Made by a program: the position numbers and the translations under genes
Part shown: positions 7,316 to 13,522 of the stretch, one piece after another
How positions within the stretch are numbered: the first letter of the stretch is position 1
Layout of the letters: every line of letters starts with the position of its first letter
Assembly (NCBI GenBank): GCA_002309585.1
Contig: DBXN01000092.1
Coordinates: forward strand, 14,126 to 27,647
Length of the DNA: 13,522 nt
Source: Verrucomicrobia bacterium UBA1211
GTDB lineage: Bacteria > Verrucomicrobiota > Kiritimatiellia > RFP12 > UBA1067
Direction of reading: 5' to 3'
The notes under the pieces: model-generated
The model's database searches: none
What the model was told of the DNA's origin: nothing
Seen by the model: only the letters and a program-made list of their open reading frames with translations

Positions 7316-8476
7316 ATGCGTTATCTCTTCCTTATCGTTTCTTTGCTGGCGTGGGCCGGACACTGCCCCGGACAGGCCCTCCCGATCTACTCCAAAGACG
7401 GGAAAATCGTGGTCCAGGCCCCGATGGCGCAACGGAACTACCGTTCGCCGGTGCTGGTCTTCACCGACCGGGTCCGGGAGAGCCTCGCCCGGTCGACGGG
7501 GCTGACCTTCTCCCCGAAAAACGGGTTGCTGGAGATCGCCATCGGCTCGCAGACGAACCGCGACACCTCGGTGAAGAGCCGCCGTTTCCGGGATCCCGCC
7601 TCCGGCGCCCTGAAGGAGCGGATCGAGCTTCCCGACCCGGAGGGGGCGGACCTCGACCGCTTCCGCGCAGCCATCTGCGCCGCCCTGCTCAACCTCTGGG
7701 TGGCGGACCACGACCGCGACCCCGCCACCCCGCCCGCGACCCTCCCCCCCTGGCTGGGAGAGGGGTTCGCCCGCCACACCTTCCGGGAGAACCGCCAGCA
7801 GAACCTCGACCGGACCCTCCGGCTCTGGTCCAACGCCTGCCTCCCGCCGGCCGCCGGCCTGTGGGCCGCCGACTCCACCGCCGCCACCCGCGAGCCGGCC
7901 GTCGCGGCGACCCTCTGCGGTTTCCTGACCAAACGGGACGCCGAATCCTTCCACCTGAAGAGCCTCCTGCTCCGGGTCGCGGCGGGCGAAGCCTGGACGC
8001 CGGCCCTGCTTGCAAAGACCCTGGCCGGTACCGACGACCTCACCGCCTTCGACCAGTGGATGGACCGCCTGATGCTGGCAAGCGTCCGGACCGTCGTGGC
8101 CCCGGGGATGACGACCGCCGGGATCGCCCGCCGTTTCCGTTCATCGCTCTTGCTCTATCCGCCCGTTTCTGTTATCGTTAATGATTCTTTTCCGGAGGAA
8201 ATGTCCTTTCAGCAGCTGGCGCTCCGGGCGAACGATCCGGTCTACCGTTCCCTCGCGCTGCGCCATGTGCAGACCGTGCGGCTGGCGGCGATGGGTCGGG
8301 ACGGCACGCTCCTCGCCGTGGCGGACGCGTATGAGGCGTTTCTGATGGCGATCGTGAAGGGCGCGAAGCCGGGGGTGATTTCCCGCCTCCTGCTGACGGC
8401 GGAGGCGAAGCGGACGGAAATGGAACAGGCGCTGGCCCAGGGGGGGCCGCTCCGAGTCCCGGTTGCCGCCCGATAG
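7316..8476 (+). CDS. Exported protein of unknown function (386 aa), first gene of the rightward operon
   Basis: I do not recognise a named family. The ATG at 7316 is preferred because it begins a good signal peptide (MRYLFLIVSLLAWAGHCPG, cleavage expected near residue 21, GQA|LP). In-frame ATGs at 7274 and 7151 would put a proline-rich or repeat-derived extension before it. No Shine-Dalgarno precedes 7316. The mature protein begins with a beta-rich stretch (YSKDGKIVVQAP), and PPWLGEGFARH at residues 144-154 recalls the 'P-x-W-L-x-E-G-x-A' segment that follows HExxH in peptidase-MA-like gluzincins. No HExxH is present, so any relationship would be to a catalytically dead member. The C-terminal third is helical and Ala/Leu-rich. 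The stop lies 11 bp before argH, so the two are probably co-transcribed. Periplasmic or outer-membrane location is inferred. Confidence 0.75.
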   Translation: MRYLFLIVSLLAWAGHCPGQALPIYSKDGKIVVQAPMAQRNYRSPVLVFTDRVRESLARSTGLTFSPKNGLLEIAIGSQTNRDTSVKSRRFRDPASGALKERIELPDPEGADLDRFRAAICAALLNLWVADHDRDPATPPATLPPWLGEGFARHTFRENRQQNLDRTLRLWSNACLPPAAGLWAADSTAATREPAVAATLCGFLTKRDAESFHLKSLLLRVAAGEAWTPALLAKTLAGTDDLTAFDQWMDRLMLASVRTVVAPGMTTAGIARRFRSSLLLYPPVSVIVNDSFPEEMSFQQLALRANDPVYRSLALRHVQTVRLAAMGRDGTLLAVADAYEAFLMAIVKGAKPGVISRLLLTAEAKRTEMEQALAQGGPLRVPVAAR

Positions 8477-8487
8477 GATATAGAGGC

Positions 8488-9873
8488 ATGAAAAAGAGGG
8501 ATGACCAGAAAACGATTGTCGGCAAGATCCACCCGGACGTGCTGTCGTTCACCGTCGGCAAAGACCCGGTCCTGGATCTGGATCTGGCGGTCTGGGACTG
8601 CTTGGGAACGGCCGCGCACGTCACGATGCTGGCGGATATGCCGGTCCGGCCGGCGATCCTCTCGGCGGACGAGCGGGATCGGGTCATCGCCGCCCTCACC
8701 GACATCATCCGCGAGGCCCTGGCGGGCCGTTTCACCATCACCGACGCGGATCAGGACGTCCATCTGGCCGTGGAGCGCCGCCTGACCGAACGGCTGGGCG
8801 ATCTGGGGAAGAAGATCCATACCGGTCGGAGCCGCAATGACCAGGTGGCCGTCGATATCCGGCTGCACGCGAAAGACCAGCTTTTGCATTTGACGGACGA
8901 AGTCGCCGCGCTGGCGGAGTCCCTCGCGGCGTTCGGCAAGCGGCATGAGAAGCTTCCGATGGTCGGCCGGACCCACCTCCAGCCCGCCATGCCCAGTTCG
9001 GTGGGCGTCTGGGCGACCGCCTACGCGGAGCTCCTGCTGGACGATCTACTGATGGTCGAAGCCGCCTACATCTACAACGACCTCTGCCCGCTCGGCTCGG
9101 CCGCCGGGTATGGCGTGCCGTTGCCGCTCGACCGCGCCAAGACCGCCAAACTGCTCGATTTCGCCCGCCCCCACCACAACGTGATGCACGCCAGCAACGC
9201 GCGGGGCAAGGACGAGGCCATCCTGCTCGCGGCCTGCGCCCAGATCATGATCAGCCTCTCGCGGCTGGCCCAGGACTTGATTCTCTTTTCCATGCCGGAG
9301 TTCGGCTACTTCAAACTGCCGCCGGACCTCTGCACCGGCAGTAGCATCATGCCCCAGAAGTACAATCCCGACGTGCTGGAGTTGATCCGCGCCAAAGCCG
9401 CGCTGGTCGAGGGGTTCGCCTCGACCGCGAACACCCTCCTGACCGGCATGCCCGGCGGCTACAACCGGGACCTCCAGGACACCAAGGAGCTTTACATGGA
9501 GGGGTTGCGCGTGACGCGGACCTCCCTCCGGATCATGAACCTGATGGTCACCTCACTGGGCGTCAATCCCGACCGGCTGCGGGCGGGGTTCATCCCGGGT
9601 GTCTTCGCGACCGACCGGGCGCTCGAACAGGTTGCCGCCGGCGTCCCGTTCCGGGAGGCCTACCAGTATGTCCGTTCCCATCTGGACGAGCTGGAGGCGG
9701 CCGATCCCGACCAAGCCATCGCCGCGAAGACCCACGAGGGCACGACCGGCGGATTGGATTTCGCCTTTTACCGGGAAAAGATCAAAAACGTGCGCCGCTG
9801 GGTCAAGGAACGGCGGAACCACGCTTTCCGCGCCTTCGCCAAACTGCTGGGAACGGCTTTCCCCCTCACTTGA
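8488..9873 (+). CDS. argH: Argininosuccinate lyase
   Basis: A 461-residue enzyme of the fumarase/aspartase superfamily that splits argininosuccinate into arginine and fumarate, the last step of arginine biosynthesis, in the cytosol as a homotetramer. Landmarks in order: HTGRSRNDQ (111-119; usual form HTARSRNDQ), GRTHLQPA (160-167) with the conserved His163, PLGSAAGYG (201-209), and the mobile signature loop GSSIMPQKYNPD (284-295) containing the catalytic Ser. Length fits the family. Departures from the commonest sequence are Tyr in place of the second Lys of the PQKKNPD motif and GYGVPLPLDR where most enzymes have a GTTYPIDR-like stretch, suggesting a divergent ArgH clade. The start at 8488 has only a weak purine-rich ribosome site (AGAGG almost abutting the ATG, AGGA further up), so coupling to the upstream gene is likely. 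It sits inside an envelope-protein operon rather than with other arg genes. Confidence 0.93.
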   Translation: MKKRDDQKTIVGKIHPDVLSFTVGKDPVLDLDLAVWDCLGTAAHVTMLADMPVRPAILSADERDRVIAALTDIIREALAGRFTITDADQDVHLAVERRLTERLGDLGKKIHTGRSRNDQVAVDIRLHAKDQLLHLTDEVAALAESLAAFGKRHEKLPMVGRTHLQPAMPSSVGVWATAYAELLLDDLLMVEAAYIYNDLCPLGSAAGYGVPLPLDRAKTAKLLDFARPHHNVMHASNARGKDEAILLAACAQIMISLSRLAQDLILFSMPEFGYFKLPPDLCTGSSIMPQKYNPDVLELIRAKAALVEGFASTANTLLTGMPGGYNRDLQDTKELYMEGLRVTRTSLRIMNLMVTSLGVNPDRLRAGFIPGVFATDRALEQVAAGVPFREAYQYVRSHLDELEAADPDQAIAAKTHEGTTGGLDFAFYREKIKNVRRWVKERRNHAFRAFAKLLGTAFPLT

Positions 9874-9899
9874 AACCCTTTGTTTAACGGAGAAAAACG

Positions 9900-10661
9900 A
9901 TGAAGAAGAGCAAAATCATGTTCGGCATATTCACCTGCGCCGGTCTCACCCTGAACGTCTGCGCCCAGGCCGCGATCGATGTCTCGGCCGCCCTGCCCAA
10001 ACTGAAAAGCGCGGGTATGTCCCTCAAGCAGGCGTGGGAATACGGCGGATGGATCATGTGGGCGCTGGCGGCGATCTCCATCTTCGCCCTGGCGATGGTC
10101 TTCTATTTCATGACCATGCTCCGGGCCAATGCCATCACCCCGCGCGCCCTCTTGAGCGACATCCTCGCCAAGATCCGCTCCAACGAGCTGAGCGAGGTCC
10201 GCCGCCTCTGCGAGCGCCGCTCCTGCCCGCTCTCGGCGGTGGTGCTGGCGGCATTGGACTGCCTGCGCAACGTGCCGCAGTGCGATATCGCCCTGTTGCG
10301 CGACACGGCGGAGTCCGAAGGGGCCCGCCAGGCCGAGGCGATCCAGGGACAGACCGAGTTTCTGCTGGATATCGCGACGATCGCGCCGCTGCTGGGTCTG
10401 CTCGGCACGGTGATCGGCATGCTCACCGCCTTCGGGTCGGTGGCGCACGATGTCGCCAGCGCCAAGCCGGTGATCCTGGCGACGGGCGTTTCGCAGGCGA
10501 TCGTCACCACGATCTTCGGTCTGGTCGTCGCCATTCCCTGTATGGCGTTCTACGCCTGGTTCCGCCGGCGCGCGAGCCGCCAGATCTCCCGGCTGGAGGC
10601 CGCCACCTCCGAGGTGATGACCGCGATCATCGGCATGGGCAGCCAGCCCTCTTCGTTCTAA
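9900..10661 (+). CDS. exbB: ExbB/TolQ/MotA-family proton-channel protein with N-terminal signal peptide
   Basis: A 253-residue inner-membrane protein of the MotA/TolQ/ExbB family, which with its ExbD/TolR partner couples proton flow to work on envelope proteins. Residues 1-24 look like a cleavable signal peptide (ending VCAQA), followed by a short periplasmic segment, TM1 at about 50-74, a cytoplasmic loop (about 75-154) and two further helices. These contain the family signature IAPLLGLLGTVIGMLTAF (161-178) and AIVTTIFGLVVAIPCMAFYA (200-219), including the conserved Thr pair of the last helix. The extra signal peptide and periplasmic stretch are absent from E. coli TolQ but occur in many other phyla. 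GGAG lies seven bases before the ATG. The gene follows argH by 26 bp and precedes exbD by 15 bp. Sequence alone does not separate an ExbB from a TolQ role, so the symbol is provisional. Confidence 0.9.
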   Translation: MKKSKIMFGIFTCAGLTLNVCAQAAIDVSAALPKLKSAGMSLKQAWEYGGWIMWALAAISIFALAMVFYFMTMLRANAITPRALLSDILAKIRSNELSEVRRLCERRSCPLSAVVLAALDCLRNVPQCDIALLRDTAESEGARQAEAIQGQTEFLLDIATIAPLLGLLGTVIGMLTAFGSVAHDVASAKPVILATGVSQAIVTTIFGLVVAIPCMAFYAWFRRRASRQISRLEAATSEVMTAIIGMGSQPSSF

Positions 10662-10676
10662 AAGGGGAGGGCAAGC

Positions 10677-11108
10677 ATGAACTTCCGGAAAAAAACGAAA
10701 GGGGCGCTGCCCACCTTCCAGATGACGGCGATGATGGACATCGTCTTCCTGCTGCTCTGCTTCTTCGTGACCACCTCGGTCTTCTCCCAGTGGGAAAACG
10801 AGGTCTCCATCACCCTGCCGACCGCGCAGAGCGGCAAGGTCCCGGACCGGCTCCCCGGCGAGATCATCATCAACATCGAGAAGGATGGGCGCGTCTCAGT
10901 GAACCAGCAGGAGATGACGCTCGACGCGCTCAAGAAACGGCTCGTCCGCCTGGCCGCCTACTTTCCCGGCCAGCCGGTCGTCCTCCGCGCCGACAAAGCC
11001 ACCTCTTACGAGAACCTGATGAAGGTCATCGACACCTGCCGCCAGGCGGACATCTGGAATTTCTCAATGGCGACCAGTGACGACAAGGAAGGAACGGAGA
11101 AGAAGTAA
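10677..11108 (+). CDS. exbD: ExbD/TolR-family proton-channel partner
   Basis: A 143-residue protein with a short basic cytoplasmic N-terminus, one transmembrane helix (about 20-37, MDIVFLLLCFFVTTSVF) and a periplasmic domain. Asp21 at the start of the helix corresponds to the protonatable Asp of ExbD/TolR. The periplasmic part has the family pattern of alternating strands and helices (IIINIEKDGRVSVNQQEMT, then LKKRL and VVLRADKATSYENLMKVIDT). A strong ribosome site (AGGGGAGG) lies six bases before the ATG. Its stop codon overlaps the ATG of the downstream TPR gene by one base (TAATG), implying translational coupling and a shared complex. It pairs with the preceding exbB. Confidence 0.92.
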   Translation: MNFRKKTKGALPTFQMTAMMDIVFLLLCFFVTTSVFSQWENEVSITLPTAQSGKVPDRLPGEIIINIEKDGRVSVNQQEMTLDALKKRLVRLAAYFPGQPVVLRADKATSYENLMKVIDTCRQADIWNFSMATSDDKEGTEKK

Positions 11109-13522
11109 TGTCCGGATCGCGACCCATCCTATCCGCCGCTTGCGTGATGGCGGGCCTGCTTTTCGCCACCGCCGCCGAACCGGTCGCCCTTCAGGACCGG
11201 ATGCAGCTGGCGGACGGTCTTTTCCGGCGCAGCCTCTTCGACCTCGCCGCGAAGGAGTACGCGGCGCTGGCGCAAGTTGAGAACGTGGAGGGCATGGACA
11301 ACATCCTCTTCCGGCTGGCGGAGTGCCTGCGGCGTACCCAAAAGATGGACCAGGCGGAGAAGGTCTACCTCAAGCTGATCGCCGACCATCCGAAGAGCCC
11401 GCACATCCCCCGCGCGCGCCTCCAGTGTGCCCTGCTCCAGATGGATTTCAAGAACGAGGAGTCCTACAAAAAAGCGATCCAAACGCTGGAACCGCTCGCC
11501 CACGAGGGGATCGCGCCGGAGGTCCGTTCGGCGGCGTTGTACCATCTCGCACAGGCGTTCGAGCAGCTGAAGGAACACCGCGAGGCGCTGGCCCATTACG
11601 AGGTGCTGCGCAAACGCTTCCCGAATACCGACTACGCCCTCTACGCGGGCATCAAATCCGCCTGGCTGATGGCGGAAACCGGCAACGCCGAAGCCCGCGC
11701 CCAGGCGATGGAACTCTACAAGACGCTGGCCGAGCAGAAGCAGGATCCCAAAATCGCGGAAGAGGCCCTCTATTTCGCCGCGAAACTGGCCTTCAAGGAG
11801 AAGCAGTACGAGCAGAGCGCAACCCTCTACCAGACCCTCCAGAAACAGTTTCCGGACTCCCCGCGGCTGGCGGCCGGTACCCTCTCGGCGGCCTGGGCCA
11901 ACTACCACGCCGGCCACTACCAGCAGGCCTCCGATCTGCTGGCGGGCGCACTGAAGCAGGCCGACCTGCCCGACCGCGCCAACGCCCTCTACCTGAAGGC
12001 CAACTGCCTCCGGCAGCTGGACGATACCGACGGCGCGGCCGCCGCCTATGCCCAGCTCCAGAAGGAGTTCCCGGACGGCGAGCTGTCGGTCCAGGCATGG
12101 TACGAGTATCTGACCCTGCTCTACAAGGCGGGGAAGTACGAAGAGACGATCGCCGTTTCCGGACAGCGCATCCCGCCGCCCGACCAGTATCTGGATGAGG
12201 TGCTGTGGATGACCGCCGAGGCCGCCCTGGCCTGCAACAAACACGACACCGTCGTCCAGAACTGCAAAATGCTCGTGACCCGCTGTCCCAAGAGCCCCTT
12301 CGTCAAGGACGCGCTCTACCGGTTGGGCTGGCTCCTGAACAAGCAGAAGGCATGGGACGAGGCGGCGAACTGGTTCCTGGAGATCGTCAAACAGTTCCCG
12401 CAGGACCCGATGGCCTCCAAGGCCCTCTACTCCGCCGGCGTCTGCCACGCCTACATGGGCAAACGCGATGTCGCGCTCCGGGATTGGACCGACCTGCTGA
12501 CCCGCTATCCCGAAGCCCCGGAAGCCGAGGAGACGCTTTACCAAAAGGCGATGGAGGAGCTGCGCAGCAAGGATTACCGCGCCGCCGGCGCGACCCTCGA
12601 CGAACGTTTCCGCCGCTTCCCGGACGCCCCCAAAAAGGCCGACACCCTCTATTGGCGCGCCGCGATCTACCGGCAGGTCAAGGATTACCCCGAGGCGGAG
12701 AAGACCTACCGCGCCTGCCTGGCCGCCAACCCCTCCAAGGAGATCGAGCGCGAGGCGATCCTGGAACTGGGCATCATCCTGCTCCAGCTGAACCGCGAGG
12801 CGGAGGCGGCCGAGACGCTCTGCACTCTTTTGGATTCCCCGGTCGCCGAAAAAATGGGCGAGGACCGGTTGACCTGGCTCTCCACCTTCGAGTTTTCGCA
12901 GAAGCAGTATGATGCCGCCGCCAAGGCCGCCCGCATCCTCATCAGCGTCAAGCCGGACAAGGGGTGGCTCCAGACCGGCTGGACCCTGCTCGGACGGGTC
13001 CACCGCGCGAAGAACGAGCGGGATGCCGCCATCCACGCCTTCGAGGAGGCGATGAAAACCGGTGCCTCCACCGAGTTCGCCCCAGAAGCCGCGCTCCGGT
13101 TGGGTGAACTGCTTTCGGACGCCGGACGGTTTGACGACGCCGCGCACTACTTGGACGAAGCCGCCAAACGCGCCTCCTCGCCCGACAAAATCGGCCTCCG
13201 CGCCCACGCCTACATGGGGCTGGCCCGCAACGCGGCGAAAAAGGGAAGCGACGAGGATGCACTGCGGTATTACATCAGCGTCGGAATCCTCTTCGATGAC
13301 CCCGTGCTGGTCCCGGAAGCCCTGACGCAATCGGCGGAACTGTTGGAGAAACTGGGCCGCCCGGCGGAGGCGAAGGCGATGCGCGACGAGTTGAAGACCC
13401 GCTACCCCGACAAGGCCGGGACGGATAACCAACCGCCCCCCGCCGCTTCTTCCGTTCCATCTATCCCGTCCGTCCCGTTCCCGTCGTCCCTAACCGCTCA
13501 ACGCTCAACGCTCAACCCTCAA
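11108..13522 (+). CDS. Exported tetratricopeptide-repeat protein (3' end outside window)
   Basis: Open from the ATG at 11108 to the right edge, giving at least 805 residues without a stop. The start overlaps the exbD stop codon. MSGSRPILSAACVMAGLLFA is a signal peptide with likely cleavage near ATA|AEP. The rest, to about residue 770, is a near-continuous array of TPR-like helical pairs. Recurrent units begin ALY.LA or similar, have an AE..Y..L core and end in a FP(D/N/Q).(P/S)-type turn, as in LQKQFPDSPRLAAG, LQKEFPDGELS, VKQFPQDPMASKAL and LTRYPEAPEAEETL. This style is typical of periplasmic YbgF/CpoB and BamD-like scaffolds. With exbB-exbD upstream, it is plausibly the periplasmic partner of that motor; this is inference. 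From about residue 773 the sequence becomes Pro/Ser-rich low complexity and ends in a heptamer array, so the true C-terminus may have been extended by repeats. Confidence 0.88.
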   Translation, partial: MSGSRPILSAACVMAGLLFATAAEPVALQDRMQLADGLFRRSLFDLAAKEYAALAQVENVEGMDNILFRLAECLRRTQKMDQAEKVYLKLIADHPKSPHIPRARLQCALLQMDFKNEESYKKAIQTLEPLAHEGIAPEVRSAALYHLAQAFEQLKEHREALAHYEVLRKRFPNTDYALYAGIKSAWLMAETGNAEARAQAMELYKTLAEQKQDPKIAEEALYFAAKLAFKEKQYEQSATLYQTLQKQFPDSPRLAAGTLSAAWANYHAGHYQQASDLLAGALKQADLPDRANALYLKANCLRQLDDTDGAAAAYAQLQKEFPDGELSVQAWYEYLTLLYKAGKYEETIAVSGQRIPPPDQYLDEVLWMTAEAALACNKHDTVVQNCKMLVTRCPKSPFVKDALYRLGWLLNKQKAWDEAANWFLEIVKQFPQDPMASKALYSAGVCHAYMGKRDVALRDWTDLLTRYPEAPEAEETLYQKAMEELRSKDYRAAGATLDERFRRFPDAPKKADTLYWRAAIYRQVKDYPEAEKTYRACLAANPSKEIEREAILELGIILLQLNREAEAAETLCTLLDSPVAEKMGEDRLTWLSTFEFSQKQYDAAAKAARILISVKPDKGWLQTGWTLLGRVHRAKNERDAAIHAFEEAMKTGASTEFAPEAALRLGELLSDAGRFDDAAHYLDEAAKRASSPDKIGLRAHAYMGLARNAAKKGSDEDALRYYISVGILFDDPVLVPEALTQSAELLEKLGRPAEAKAMRDELKTRYPDKAGTDNQPPPAASSVPSIPSVPFPSSLTAQRSTLNPQ
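13426..13522 (+). repeat. Low-complexity tail with heptamer array 5 (CGCTCAA) at the right edge
   Basis: From about 13432 the DNA becomes C/T-rich with irregular CCGTCC-like repeats, then four exact-period 7-bp units at 13495, 13502, 13509 (all CGCTCAA) and 13516 (CCCTCAA) reach the window end. The TPR reading frame passes through all of it without a stop, giving Pro/Ser-rich residues and then AQRSTLNPQ. The array may continue beyond the window. Confidence 0.65.

Noticed and set aside
9599..11080. Plus-strand open frame of 493 codons spanning argH, exbB and exbD
   Set aside because: It is out of frame with three well-supported genes and its product is Arg/Pro-rich without any recognisable domain.
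11129..13432. Very long minus-strand open frame (767 codons) over the TPR region
   Set aside because: The plus strand encodes a clear signal peptide and TPR units with a start coupled to exbD. The antisense product is a repetitive Leu/Gly/Arg/Val sequence typical of the shadow of a GC-rich gene.

Overview
The window looks like chromosomal DNA of a Gram-negative bacterium, with moderate to high GC content that is visibly higher in the rightward operon than in the leftward one. I favour the PVC superphylum, especially Kiritimatiellota or Lentisphaerota. The reasons are a type II/IV pseudopilin-like protein with a C-terminal FADGHVE motif next to a giant modular secreted protein, and an ExbB/TolQ homologue that carries its own N-terminal signal peptide. 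This taxonomic call is inference; no rRNA or other marker gene is present.

Layout. Two transcription units diverge from a 351-bp intergenic region (6965-7315). The leftward unit (minus strand) is a 317-residue pseudopilin-like protein (6011-6964) followed after 21 bp by a giant exported protein. That protein starts at 5987 with a strong Shine-Dalgarno and stays open to the window edge, so at least 1995 residues are visible and the 3' end is missing. It contains a tandem duplication of a unit of about 375 residues, a third diverged copy, further beta-sandwich-like segments and a C-terminal lamin-tail-like domain. The rightward unit is a tight run of five genes: an exported protein of unknown function (7316-8476), an argininosuccinate lyase (argH, 8488-9873), an ExbB/TolQ-type proton-channel subunit (9900-10661), an ExbD/TolR-type partner (10677-11108) and a large exported TPR protein. 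The TPR protein starts inside the exbD stop codon (11108) and is open to the right edge. The two longest genes are both cut by the window ends, and long antisense open frames over them are shadows.

How the genes fit together. The ExbB-ExbD pair plus the exported TPR protein is a plausible proton-motive-force-driven envelope machine, analogous to TolQ-TolR with a CpoB-like periplasmic partner. No TolA, TolB, Pal or TonB is visible. argH is a housekeeping arginine-biosynthesis gene that appears to share the transcript. The leftward pair looks like a surface or secretion module in which the pseudopilin-like protein and the giant repeat protein are made together.

The most unusual non-coding content is a set of short tandem repeats that all have a 7-bp period but different unit sequences. 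They are packed into the divergent intergenic region (about 7096-7222). Another four-unit heptamer array sits at the extreme right edge, where the TPR gene is still open and reads into it. The intergenic region also holds phased A-tracts just upstream of a candidate leftward promoter, and a three-codon mini-ORF just before the first rightward gene.
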